Positions 53,467 through 62,560 of a DNA stretch of 64,000 nt are shown piece by piece. Origin of the DNA: Thiodiazotropha sp040506975 (lineage in GTDB: Bacteria > Pseudomonadota > Gammaproteobacteria > Chromatiales > Chromatiaceae); contig OZ242974.1 of the NCBI GenBank assembly GCA_965211775.1, positions 3,100,001 to 3,164,000 on the forward strand. Direction: 5' to 3'. Both the position numbers and the translations under genes were made by a program. The notes below the pieces were generated by a model. That model ran no database searches and had not been told where the DNA came from. It saw only the letters and a program-made list of their open reading frames with translations. Numbering within the stretch: position 1 is the stretch's first letter; each line of letters opens with the position of its first letter.

Positions 53467-53480
53467 TTAATCTACAGTGA

Positions 53481-54650
53481 ATGAAACAGTTAAACACCCC
53501 TCACGATTTGGCCATCAATGGTGCCGAGCCGGCATTTACTGAACCCCTCCACGTCGGCCGTCCATCCATCGGCGATCGGGAACTGTTTTTACGCTACACG
53601 AATGAGATACTCGACCGTCAATGGCTGACGAATAACGGCCCAGTGGTTCGAGAGCTTGAAGGGCGTATCGCCGATTATCACGATGTGTCCCACTGCGTGG
53701 CAATGTGCAGCGGCACGGTCGCGCTGGAGATTGCAATCCGTGCATTGCAGTTGAAGGGAGAGGTGATTGTTCCCTCATACACCTTCATCGCCACGGCCCA
53801 TGCGCTCCATTGGCAGGCGATCACACCGATATTTGCCGATATCGATCCACATACACACAATCTCGATCCTGCAGCGGTCCGGCGCATGATCACCCCGCGC
53901 ACCACGGGCATTATCGGTGTGCATCTCTGGGGAAGGATTGCCGCCGTGGAGGCACTGCAGTCAATCGCGGATGAGTATCAAATAAAGTTGATGTTCGATG
54001 CCGCACATGCATTCGGGTGTACCCGTGCCGGGACAAAAGTCGGCAACTTCGGCAGCTGTGAAGTATTGAGTTTTCATGCCACGAAATTTTTCCATACCTT
54101 TGAAGGCGGAGCCGTTCTTACCAATGACGATGAACTGGCCGAGACCATGAGGCTGATGCGTAATTTCGGTTTTTCCGGTGTCGACAATGTCATCCACCCT
54201 GGCACCAACGGTAAAATGACGGAAATAGCGGCGGCCATGGGGTTGACCAATATCCAATCCATAGACAAGGTCATCGATCATAACCGCAGTGTATATCAGG
54301 CCTATGGCAGAGCACTTGCTGATATTGCAACAGTAGACCTGCTAGCCTATGACGAACAGGAATCCAACAATTATCAATATGTGGTTGTTGAAGTGACGGA
54401 TAACTCGCCGGTAACGCGTGATCGGATTGTCGATGCGCTTCAGGCCGAAAACGTATTGGCAAGACGTTACTTTTGGCCCTGCTGTCATCGAAAAAAGCCC
54501 TATTCGGATCTCTATCCGAATAGCGGCGGCTTTCTTGTCAATAGTGAACGAGTTTCGGAACGGGTAATCGTGCTACCGGCAGGACCGGAAATGGATGATG
54601 AGAAGGTGGATGCAGTTGCCTCGATTATCGGAGTCCTGACCAGTGTATGA
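53481..54650 (+). CDS. DegT/DnrJ/EryC1/StrS family aminotransferase
   Basis: A 389-residue PLP enzyme that typically aminates keto-sugars. Motifs: TNNGPVVRELEGRIADYH, SYTFIATAHALHW, MFDAAHAFGC (PLP Asp) and SFHATKFFHTFEGG with the Schiff-base Lys. It lies at the start of an accessory block with sulfotransferase, methyltransferases and acetyltransferase, suggesting tailoring of a surface glycan or small molecule. The substrate is unknown. Confidence 0.88.
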   Translation: MKQLNTPHDLAINGAEPAFTEPLHVGRPSIGDRELFLRYTNEILDRQWLTNNGPVVRELEGRIADYHDVSHCVAMCSGTVALEIAIRALQLKGEVIVPSYTFIATAHALHWQAITPIFADIDPHTHNLDPAAVRRMITPRTTGIIGVHLWGRIAAVEALQSIADEYQIKLMFDAAHAFGCTRAGTKVGNFGSCEVLSFHATKFFHTFEGGAVLTNDDELAETMRLMRNFGFSGVDNVIHPGTNGKMTEIAAAMGLTNIQSIDKVIDHNRSVYQAYGRALADIATVDLLAYDEQESNNYQYVVVEVTDNSPVTRDRIVDALQAENVLARRYFWPCCHRKKPYSDLYPNSGGFLVNSERVSERVIVLPAGPEMDDEKVDAVASIIGVLTSV

Positions 54651-54684
54651 TCATATTAATCCGGCAATATAAAAGGTTACTGTA

Positions 54685-54700
54685 TTAGGCCCTGTTAACC
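54685..54700. repeat. Dispersed GGCC-repeat after the DegT gene
   Basis: TTAGGCCCTGTTAACC, a variant of the dispersed end sequence, about 35 bases after the DegT stop. Confidence 0.5.
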
Positions 54701-54748
54701 CATAATACTCAGCCAGCGATAAGTGATCGTGGACTATATAAGCAAGCC

Positions 54749-54808
54749 GCAAATGCTCGCAAAATAGTTTTAACTCCGCAAATGAACGCGAATAAACACA
54801 AATCTATT
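54749..54808. repeat. Partial copy of the CCGCAAATGAACGC inverted-repeat family
   Basis: Contains CCGCAAATGCTCGC and CCGCAAATGAACGCGAATAA, related to the arms of the 22883-23190 repeat. IS1595 copy 5 is inserted directly at its end. Confidence 0.6.
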
Positions 54809-55837
54809 CCTGATTACCCCTAAACCTCAGCCATTCTCAAGAGGCGATATGGCATAGGTGGAGTGCGAAGAGCGGCAAAAAGCAATCGTTCAATCATGGC
54901 GGGTAAATCGAAACGGCGGTTAAACCGATATTCGAACTCAGCAAGATAACGCGACACATGTTTATCTCGAATCGCATGAAAAGTACCCAACAGACTGTTT
55001 TTGACATTACCCAACATCGTGTTTACCCATTTGAAGCACGAATACTGGACACTTTGGCGCCCACCACCCGTCACCATGGGGTTATGATGGCAATCAGCGG
55101 TTGTCACGCCACTAAAGCACCAAAGCCCATCGGTAAAGACTTCGCTGCCAGGCATCAAGCAGGAGCGGGCGTAGCGGGCGATTTCACGTTTGCGGAAGCC
55201 CCTTACACGACGCAGTTGAATTTTCATGGGCCTGCCGTCCCGCGTCGTCTCAACAGCAGCTACGAAAGGGATTTTGTTGCGCGACCCACGACCACGCTTA
55301 CCGGCTTGCTCGCCTCCGAGATAAGCATCATCCAATTCGATGCGGCCGGCCAGTTTTTTTCCACGCTCACGTTCCATCATCACCTGCATCAACTTATGCT
55401 TGAGTCGCCAGGCCGTATTGTAGTTCACCCCGATTTCGCGGGAAAGTTGCAGCGCCGAGATACTTTTCTTGCGTTGGGTCAACAGATAGATCGCAAGAAA
55501 CCACGTTCTCAGCGGCAGCTTGGTGCCATGGAAGATGCTGCCGGCGGTCAGGGAAGTCTGATGATGGCACTTGTGACATTGATATATCTGACGCTTTTTG
55601 AGTTCACAGCCTGTTGTGTTGCCGCACTCAGGGCAGACATAGCCCGTCGGCCAGCGCAAATCATACAATGCCTGTCGACACTGATCCTCGGTCCCATATT
55701 GTTCCAGAAAATCGTGCAAACCAAGACCTTTTTGAAATTGAATAGTATTTCTCGGCATGATGAAATCCTCTTTTATTCAGTAGGTTCCATTATGCTTGCA
55801 CCACAGGCTCAATAGCTGAGCCTCATGAGTAATCAGG
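54809..55837 (-). mobile_element. IS1595-family insertion sequence, copy 5
   Basis: Complete 1029-bp element flanked by the exact duplication AATCTATT (54801-54808 and 55838-55845). The 220 bases downstream to the sulfotransferase gene show nothing else. Confidence 0.95.
54820..55758 (-). CDS. IS1595-family transposase, copy 5
   Basis: Intact 312-residue transposase, same protein as copy 2. Confidence 0.93.
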   Translation of the reverse strand: MPRNTIQFQKGLGLHDFLEQYGTEDQCRQALYDLRWPTGYVCPECGNTTGCELKKRQIYQCHKCHHQTSLTAGSIFHGTKLPLRTWFLAIYLLTQRKKSISALQLSREIGVNYNTAWRLKHKLMQVMMERERGKKLAGRIELDDAYLGGEQAGKRGRGSRNKIPFVAAVETTRDGRPMKIQLRRVRGFRKREIARYARSCLMPGSEVFTDGLWCFSGVTTADCHHNPMVTGGGRQSVQYSCFKWVNTMLGNVKNSLLGTFHAIRDKHVSRYLAEFEYRFNRRFDLPAMIERLLFAALRTPPMPYRLLRMAEV

Positions 55838-56058
55838 AATCTATTTATTAACTCTCCAACAGGGTGGATTGGATCGATCCATCCTACAGCTCGTGCGATA
55901 CGAGATTCGTGGGGACTGTCTCGCAATGATTTATTTGATTTATCCCCCTAAAAAGGCGGATATTTGCGACTTGCTTTCACAGTATCCTCTGTAAGGGTGA
56001 ATCAGGCTGAACACATCGCTGAGAAGGGTGGGTAATCAGTTTGAAATCCGCTGGCTGG

Positions 56059-57069
56059 TTAGCCGATCTCGGAATAAATAGTCTCAAATGATTTTACGCC
56101 GGTAGTGCAGGCATTGTTGCTGTTACTGAATTCAGCCTGTCCCGTATAGCGCTCAGGTAAGGTGTAATCCTGTTGGGCCAACTTATCACGGACCAGACCA
56201 TAGACCATTGCCGGGTTTTCACAAAACCGCTCATAGTCTACCGACAGCCATCGCTCACCCGGCATTTTTTCAAAACTGTTCGCAATGGCCTGACGTGTGA
56301 AATGGATCTGTGCAGCGACCTCTTGCTCTGGTGTGTTCAGTGTCAAGGCATCATATTCCGGCGGCTTGAATCCCCACCATAAACGACGATCCCCCCTGAA
56401 TCGTTCACGTGTTTTCAGAATGGAGAGCATTTGATAGGCGGGTTGACGACGAACATGTATAAACAGGATTTTGCCGAATAGCCGGTTGATAAAGTCAAGA
56501 TTCCAATTGACGATGATGCCCTTCATGGCAAAAGGCTTCGCGAAGGCCGACTCGAGAGCCGCCAGTTCCTTGACGAAATTACGGGTGTCGGCCGTTTCCT
56601 GTTTCGTTTCATCGAGATAGGGGCAGTCATCAAATTCGAAGAAACGTCGCCAGAAATACCAGAATACATTGGGTGCGGCCAGACCGTCTGTTTTGCCAAG
56701 ATCAGAGGTGAAGCTGCTGTGCATGGTGTAGGCTCGAATGTCCTCGAAATCATGCTTATATTGAAATTTCGGGTTTACCAGCATTTCATGGATAAGCGCA
56801 CCGATATAGGGCGCTTTATAGAAACGGGCGATCAGGTTGGATGGATATCCGAAACAGCCGCTGGCCGCCAGCCACTGCATCATCAGTGTCGTACCGGAAC
56901 GGGGACCGCCAACGATCAATACCAGTGGCAGTTCGGGGGCTTTGAATTGAGCAAGTTCTTGCTCGGCAGGTCTCTGTAATATGTTATTGAGACGTTCTAT
57001 CAGGCTCTCCAACTCGGGATTGCGGCGAAATGCATCAGTTCTGCATTCATTGCCCATCTCTTGCGACAT
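56059..57069 (-). CDS. Sulfotransferase family protein
   Basis: A 336-residue PAPS-dependent sulfotransferase fold. The 5'-phosphosulfate loop is LVLIVGGPRSGTTLMMQWLA near residue 50; a candidate 3'-phosphate site is FIHVRRQPAYQMLSIL. The acceptor is unknown. It is 29 bases downstream of a methyltransferase gene on the same strand, so the two are probably cotranscribed. Confidence 0.85.
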   Translation of the reverse strand: MSQEMGNECRTDAFRRNPELESLIERLNNILQRPAEQELAQFKAPELPLVLIVGGPRSGTTLMMQWLAASGCFGYPSNLIARFYKAPYIGALIHEMLVNPKFQYKHDFEDIRAYTMHSSFTSDLGKTDGLAAPNVFWYFWRRFFEFDDCPYLDETKQETADTRNFVKELAALESAFAKPFAMKGIIVNWNLDFINRLFGKILFIHVRRQPAYQMLSILKTRERFRGDRRLWWGFKPPEYDALTLNTPEQEVAAQIHFTRQAIANSFEKMPGERWLSVDYERFCENPAMVYGLVRDKLAQQDYTLPERYTGQAEFSNSNNACTTGVKSFETIYSEIG

Positions 57070-57098
57070 GGCTTTTTCTCATAGTTTGATTATGACCA

Positions 57099-57884
57099 CT
57101 ACGGCCAATAGGCCATAAAACCTTCTGCTACATGCCAACCCGGTATTGAAACCAGTTCAGGCGCTTCCTTTAGCAGCTGTTTGAGCGGCTTGCGAAACCA
57201 CACCCATAACCGTGCTTCCACAACATACAATGAGGAGCGGAATCCCCATTGATCGAACAGCTGCGCCATACCGCGGTTGGTGTAGAAAACAGTGTGTACC
57301 GGCAGTAGATAGAACCAATCGGAATCGCGTGGGATTTCACCGCGGACCAGGGTATGCAAGCCCAGGCAACCATCATCGGTCACGAGTCTTGCCAAGACAT
57401 CCATATCGGATCGGCTGCGCAGATGTTCCAGGGTGAATGTGGAGATCACCATATCAAAATGGCCGGGGATCAGATCAGGCTCCTGCAGATAGCCTTCCTT
57501 TTTCCAGTAACGGTCATAGCGGGCTATCCGCCCAATCCTCGTATCCAGCAGCCCGGCGAGTTCACCTTCACCACAACCAAAATCCAGCCAGGGCTTGCCG
57601 GTAGCCAGCAGTCCGATGTGGGCAAGTTTCGACAGCACCTCGGCTTGTTGCTCGAGCCTGAAATGCCAGTTGGGATCATCGGGATTATCACCACTGCCAC
57701 GATAGTTGCTGTGATAGTTTTCACAAACAGACCGCCACTGATGCTCCGGAAGTTCCAGCAGGGTTTGAGCGTACACGGTGCCGCATGCCGTACAACGTTC
57801 ATAGTCCACTGTGTCGAGACCGAAGCGGTCGAATTGTTTACTGAAGTAGTACTCTGCCGGGGCCGTGCATATATAACAATTCAT
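57099..57884 (-). CDS. Class I SAM-dependent methyltransferase with N-terminal zinc-binding motif
   Basis: A 261-residue protein. MNCYICTAPAEYY and YERCTACGTVYAQ form a four-Cys N-terminal site as in sugar C-methyltransferases. The SAM loop is WLDFGCGEGELAGLL, followed by FDMVISTFTLEHL. A sugar or small-molecule methylation role fits the aminotransferase and sulfotransferase neighbours (inference). Divergent from the CoA-ligase pseudogene. Confidence 0.8.
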   Translation of the reverse strand: MNCYICTAPAEYYFSKQFDRFGLDTVDYERCTACGTVYAQTLLELPEHQWRSVCENYHSNYRGSGDNPDDPNWHFRLEQQAEVLSKLAHIGLLATGKPWLDFGCGEGELAGLLDTRIGRIARYDRYWKKEGYLQEPDLIPGHFDMVISTFTLEHLRSRSDMDVLARLVTDDGCLGLHTLVRGEIPRDSDWFYLLPVHTVFYTNRGMAQLFDQWGFRSSLYVVEARLWVWFRKPLKQLLKEAPELVSIPGWHVAEGFMAYWP

Positions 57885-57927
57885 TGTTGGTATACTAGCA
57901 TCATGATTCAGGCATTGACGAATTACG

Positions 57928-59262
57928 ATGCAACAAGATAGCGAAACCTTCTGGGACAGGCAGCGGGAGACACTTTCCGCCGATCAACGTCAGGCCTTGA
58001 TCTTTGATCGCATCAAATATCAGTTGAACCATGTCTACGAGCGGATCCCGTTTTACCGCCAACTCTATGATGCCCATGGGGTGCACCCTGTAGCGATTAA
58101 AGATCTCAACGATTTCACAACCAAGGTGCCCATTGTCACCAAGGCCATGCTGCAACAGTCGCAGCGCGACCACCCCCCTTCGGTAACTATCTGGGGGTTG
58201 ACTTTTCCCAGGTCAAACGGATTCAGGGCACCTCGGGAACCACCGGGCAGCCTACACTGTTCGCCATAAGCGGGGAGGATTGGGAGCATGTATCCGAGGC
58301 ACAGGCCATGCAGTGCTGGGCCGCCGGACTGAGGCCATCGGATATCGTACAGATCGTATTTCCTCTCAGCCTCTATGTCGGTGGCTGGGGGTTGCTTGGG
58401 GCGGCTGAACGAATCGGCGCCAAGGTTCTGCCGATGGCGGGGGGGTAATACCGAACGCCAGATAGCCATGTTGCAACAGGTGGGCGCGAGCGTGATCTGT
58501 GGAACGCCTTCCTTTTGTCTGCATATCCTGGAGACAGCCCGTGGAATGGGAATTGAGTTGGCATCGGGCCGCTTGCGCCTGGGATTTTTCGGCGGTGAGC
58601 CGGGAGCGGGCATTCCCAGTGTCAGGCAACGACTCGAGTCGGGATTCGGCATACGCGCCATCGATTTCGGTAACGTCGCGGAACTCCATCCCTGTTCCAA
58701 CATGGAGTGCTCTCACGGAAGCGGCATGCATGTCTATCAGGATGTGGATTACACCGAAGTGGTCAACCCGCAAAACCCGAATCAATCCTTTGGCTATAAC
58801 CGTAGAGGGGCCGTCGTCTACACCCATCTGTGGCGCAAATCACAACCCATGATCCGCTATTTTCCCGGTGATGAAACCCTCACGACCGATGAACCCTGTG
58901 CCTGTGGTCGTACCTACCCCCGCATGCCTCACGGCATTATCGGGCGTCTTGACGATATGATCATCGTGCGCGGCGTCAAGTTCTATCCCGGCGACGTTGA
59001 AGCGCTGTTACGAGGGTTGGATGGTATGGGAACCGAGTTCAGGATTATTCTTGAACGCCAGGGTGAACTGGATGAGGTCCGAATCGAGGCAGAGTGCGAT
59101 ACGACGGTAGACAGTGATCTATTCAGGGCCAGCGCAGAACACAAGCTACAGAGTGGATTGGGCATGCGGGTGACTGTCATGCCGAAGGAGCAGGGGTATT
59201 TTCCTCTTACAGAATTCAAGGCGCGCCGGGTGATTGATCGCAGGCCGAGGCATGAGCAATGA
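57928..59262 (+). pseudogene. Phenylacetate-CoA ligase-like adenylating enzyme, frameshifted
   Basis: A PaaK-like acyl-CoA ligase split over three frames. The N-terminus (YQLNHVYERIPFYRQLYDAHG) is in the first frame. After the C6 run at about 58173-58178 the frame changes, and IQGTSGTTGQPTLFAISGED (AMP-binding loop) is readable in the second. After the G7 run at 58439-58445 the third frame gives NTERQIAMLQQVGASVICGT to the end (LDDMIIVRGVKFYPGDVE). One extra C and one fewer G would restore a single frame of about 444 residues. Both breaks are in homopolymers, so error is possible. It ends in an ATGA overlap with the next gene. Confidence 0.85.
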
Positions 59263-59939
59263 GCGAACTGATAAACGACAAGCCACTGGTGATCATCGGT
59301 AGCGGTGGGCATGCCTGCTGTGTCAAGGACGTGGCTCAGCTTGCCGGTTTCAGCACTATCGGATTTATTGACCGTACCCGCGGCAAAGGGGAGAAAATCA
59401 ATCAGCTTCCGATATTGGGTGGAGACGAATTGCTGCACGACATCAGCTTTATCGGTGGGCACCTTTTCGCGGTCGGCATCGGCAGTCCGGTCGCACGCCG
59501 GCGTTATGGCGAACTGTTATTGAAAAAACAGGCCGACTGTCCGGCAATCGTCAATCCATCCTCATTTGTCTCGCCTCATGCAATATTGGGTAGCGGGGTG
59601 TTGCTGATGGGTATGAATGCAGTCAATCATGGCGCAAGGCTTGATGATTTCGTCGCCTTGGATTGGCAAGTCACGATCGGACATGGCGCCCACCTGGGCA
59701 GTGCGGTGTTCGCGGGTCCGGGAAGCCGGGTCGCCGGTGATGTGATCTGCGGCGAGGAAACCTATTTGGGCCTTGGATGCCAGGTTATTGAACGGGTAAG
59801 GATCGGTCGCGGCAGTCTCATCGGTGCGGGTTCGACCGTTACGCGCGATATTCCCGAGCGTATGGTTGCAGTGGGCTCCCCCGCCAAGGCGATTCGTCGA
59901 CATAGTGAAGAGGAAGTGGACTTGGGGCCGCAGTTCTAG
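59259..59939 (+). CDS. NeuD/PglD-like sugar O- or N-acetyltransferase
   Basis: A 226-residue protein with an N-terminal Rossmann-like lobe (LVIIGSGGHACCVKDVAQ) and a left-handed beta-helix of hexapeptide repeats (SSFVSPHAILGSGVLLM, CGEETYLGLGCQVIERVRIG) ending SLIGAGSTVTRDIPERMVAVGSPAK. It acetylates sialic-acid-like or aminosugar substrates in relatives. The stop TAG lies in a dispersed repeat. Confidence 0.88.
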   Translation: MSELINDKPLVIIGSGGHACCVKDVAQLAGFSTIGFIDRTRGKGEKINQLPILGGDELLHDISFIGGHLFAVGIGSPVARRRYGELLLKKQADCPAIVNPSSFVSPHAILGSGVLLMGMNAVNHGARLDDFVALDWQVTIGHGAHLGSAVFAGPGSRVAGDVICGEETYLGLGCQVIERVRIGRGSLIGAGSTVTRDIPERMVAVGSPAKAIRRHSEEEVDLGPQF

Positions 59940-59958
59940 GGCCTGTCAACACTAATCC
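59936..59958. repeat. Dispersed GGCC-repeat on the acetyltransferase stop codon
   Basis: CTAGGGCCTGTCAACACTAA followed by TCC, identical to the left end of the MITE-like element at 15996; its TAG ends the acetyltransferase gene. Confidence 0.6.
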
Positions 59959-59961
59959 GGC

Positions 59962-60807
59962 TTACTGCTTACGTAGATAGAGGGTGTCGCCCATAGTGAA
60001 CGACAGGTCGAACATATTGCTATGCAAGAGTTCGTCACCAGCCTTCTTCGGACCGTCACCGAAGACCCAAACATAGTCATCCAGCAGTAGCCAGCCTCCT
60101 GGCATGACATAAGGCGTCCAGGCATCGATATCCTGACGGACATGGTCGTAGTCGTGGTTGCCGTCGATATGCAGCAGCGAGATCTCACCTGTTACCGCGA
60201 TGGTGCCGAGTTGGGGACTCATCAGCGTACCTTCCATGGCTGCCTGTTTGTAGTGGTCGACTGCCTTGGCCGAACTGTCGCGTATATAACCTGCGTTGGT
60301 CAGCAGAGAGATATTGCTGATATAGACCCTAAATATCTGTTCGAAATCGATCGCTTCCAAATCCCTGTTCAAAATCTCCGCCTGCCGGCCTTGTGCCTCA
60401 ATTACCTGGTTCGACCAGGGATCGATACTGATCAGGTTTCCAAGCGCGTAACGCTCAGCCAGCCAGGCAAGGGCAAACGCGGAGCGACCCGCGAGTGAAC
60501 CGATCTCCACCAGGTCCCCTTGTGGCAGGACCCTTGCGAGCTGTGCAAATGCGGTGAGTTTATCCAGGTCGCATTGACCGGGTATATCTAGGAACTGCTT
60601 GTGAAGAGCGGCATACTCTCCAGGTTTCAGCGCAGGCCTTACTGTCCCTTTTGAGTCGGTGAGCTGTTGAGGAAAGGGATCGGCAACGGCGCAATCGGCC
60701 CATGTATAACCAGCAGCCGCATCCTGCCAGATCGCCTGGTAGGGCGCGGGTTGGCAGAGATGGAAACGGGATTGGGCTGCCGGTTTTTCCTGCAGCGCTT
60801 TAATTAT
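59962..60807 (-). pseudogene. Class I SAM-dependent methyltransferase, 5' end removed at IS1595 copy 6
   Basis: The frame is open from the IS border at 60807 to the stop at 59962 (281 codons) and has no proper start, so the N-terminal part is missing. The SAM loop is LVEIGSLAGRSAFALAWLA, then LISIDPWSN and SLLHIDGNHDYDHVRQDI, a domain of the TylF/cephalosporin-hydroxylase-like type. A short GTG-started form (60510) would lack the first ~100 residues. IS copy 6 lacks a target duplication, which fits an IS-linked deletion. Confidence 0.8.
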
Positions 60808-61836
60808 CCTGATTACCCCTAAACCTCAGCCATTCTCAAGAGGCGATATGGCATAGGTGGAGTGCGAAGAGCGGCAAAAAGCAATCGTTCAATCATGGCG
60901 GGTAAATCGAAACGGCGGTTAAACCGATATTCGAACTCAGCAAGATAACGCGACACATGTTTATCTCGAATCGCATGAAAAGTACCCAACAGACTGTTTT
61001 TGACATTACCCAACATCGTGTTTACCCATTTGAAGCACGAATACTGGACACTTTGGCGCCCACCACCCGTCACCATGGGGTTATGATGGCAATCAGCGGT
61101 TGTCACGCCACTAAAGCACCAAAGCCCATCGGTAAAGACTTCGCTGCCAGGCATCAAGCAGGAGCGGGCGTAGCGGGCGATTTCACGTTTGCGGAAGCCC
61201 CTTACACGACGCAGTTGAATTTTCATAGGCCTGCCGTCCCGCGTCGTCTCAACAGCAGCTACGAAAGGGATTTTGTTGCGCGACCCACGACCACGCTTAC
61301 CGGCTTGCTCGCCTCCGAGATAAGCATCATCCAATTCGATGCGGCCGGCCAGTTTTTTTCCACGCTCACGTTCCATCATCACCTGCATCAACTTATGCTT
61401 GAGTCGCCAGGCCGTATTGTAGTTCACCCCGATTTCGCGGGAAAGTTGCAGCGCCGAGATACTTTTCTTGCGTTGGGTCAACAGATAGATCGCAAGAAAC
61501 CACGTTCTCAGCGGCAGCTTGGTGCCATGGAAGATGCTGCCGGCGGTCAGGGAAGCCTGATGATGGCACTTGTGACATTGATATATCTGACGCTTTTTGA
61601 GTTCACAGCCTGTTGTGTTGCCGCACTCAGGGCAGACATAGCCCGTCGGCCAGCGCAAATCATACAATGCCTGTCGACACTGATCCTCGGTCCCATATTG
61701 TTCCAGAAAATCGTGCAAACCAAGACCTTTTTGAAATTGAATAGTATTTCTCGGCATGATGAAATCCTCTTTTATTCAGTAGGTTCCATTATGCTTGCAC
61801 CACAGGCTCAATAGCTGAGCCTCATGAGTAATCAGG
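60808..61836 (-). mobile_element. IS1595-family insertion sequence, copy 6, without target duplication
   Basis: Complete 1029-bp element but flanked by different 8-mers (TTAATTAT on the left, TTTATTTA on the right). The left flank is coding sequence of a methyltransferase; the right flank is AT-rich non-coding DNA. This pattern is expected after deletion or recombination between IS copies. Confidence 0.93.
60819..61757 (-). CDS. IS1595-family transposase, copy 6
   Basis: Intact 312-residue transposase with one substitution (Ala for Thr in HHQASLTAG) relative to copies 2-5. Confidence 0.93.
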   Translation of the reverse strand: MPRNTIQFQKGLGLHDFLEQYGTEDQCRQALYDLRWPTGYVCPECGNTTGCELKKRQIYQCHKCHHQASLTAGSIFHGTKLPLRTWFLAIYLLTQRKKSISALQLSREIGVNYNTAWRLKHKLMQVMMERERGKKLAGRIELDDAYLGGEQAGKRGRGSRNKIPFVAAVETTRDGRPMKIQLRRVRGFRKREIARYARSCLMPGSEVFTDGLWCFSGVTTADCHHNPMVTGGGRQSVQYSCFKWVNTMLGNVKNSLLGTFHAIRDKHVSRYLAEFEYRFNRRFDLPAMIERLLFAALRTPPMPYRLLRMAEV

Positions 61837-62143
61837 TTTATTTATATACTATTATCTATACTAATTAATAATATATCAACGAATATTAAACTTAATTATA
61901 GAATTGAATTGGATGACGGCATGAAAATCTATCGATCGAAAACCAGCTTCCGGGCAAACACGGCCGGATGCCGTATCGAGTGACGTACACTGAATACCCG
62001 GGCACTTCGGATCATCCATAGACAGGATCTATAAATCGGGTAGTGTAAAGTTGCAAATATCTATTTGAGTTATTAATAATTAGCTTATATATAAAATACG
62101 ATGGTTAGATTTTTCTGCCAGATGCATCACTTTTCAGGTACAA
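61837..62143. other. AT-rich non-coding stretch right of IS copy 6
   Basis: About 300 bases, very AT-rich at the start (repeated TTAATAATATA-like runs). No gene seen. Its composition differs from the coding block on the other side of the IS. Confidence 0.4.
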
Positions 62144-62177
62144 CAGGGCGTATTGGATTAGTGTTAACAGGCCCTAG
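62144..62177. repeat. Solo right end of the MITE-like element
   Basis: 34 bases identical to the right terminal repeat of the element at 15996-16293 (CAGGGCGTATTGGATTAGTG...GGCCCTAG). No matching left end is found nearby. Confidence 0.7.
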
Positions 62178-62231
62178 CACAAGCTGCAATCACGGCCACT
62201 CTAATCGCGACTTCCACCACTGCTTTCGCTT

Positions 62232-62367
62232 GGTGGGGCGGGCCGGGCTGGGGAGGCCCCGGTTGCACCCGCCACACCGTCCGGGAGTACAGAAAAATAG
62301 GGATCTGACTTAAGCCGGCGTAAAACCACATCCCTGTCGAGACGGCAGCCGTTCGGCTGCCGTTTTT
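62232..62367 (+). ncRNA. Candidate structured RNA ending in a terminator
   Basis: Three nested or consecutive stems: GGTGGGGCGGG (62232) with CCCGCCACACC (62268), one mismatch, enclosing CCGGG/CCCGG; then AGGGAT (about 62299) with ATCCCT (about 62330); then the terminator hairpin. No known RNA family recognised and no promoter assigned, so this is only a candidate. Confidence 0.3.
62341..62367 (+). terminator. Rho-independent terminator
   Basis: CGGCAGCC-GTTC-GGCTGCCG (eight paired bases) followed directly by TTTTT. No protein gene ends just upstream on this strand, so it may end a small RNA. Confidence 0.75.
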
Positions 62368-62560
62368 CAGCGTCGATCCAGCACAAGAACGCCAATATGG
62401 ATGGAAGTATATTGCAAAAATCGTCGCATGATCACTACACTTACCTCACGATTTCATCATGCTGCAACAGACAGCGGTATATATTTCTAAACCCGTTTGA
62501 GAGCGATCAGTGGTCAGGAATCGCCATTAAATCACATAGCCAATAAAGAGTCAGAATTAA

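Noticed and set aside
53481..54650. DegT-type aminotransferase as the missing methanofuran aminotransferase MfnC
   Set aside because: It belongs to the sugar aminotransferase family, and its downstream neighbours are sulfotransferase and methyltransferase genes rather than Mfn genes.
62201..62395. Minus-strand 64-codon frame
   Set aside because: It overlaps the terminator and GC-rich hairpins and has no start signal or recognisable family.
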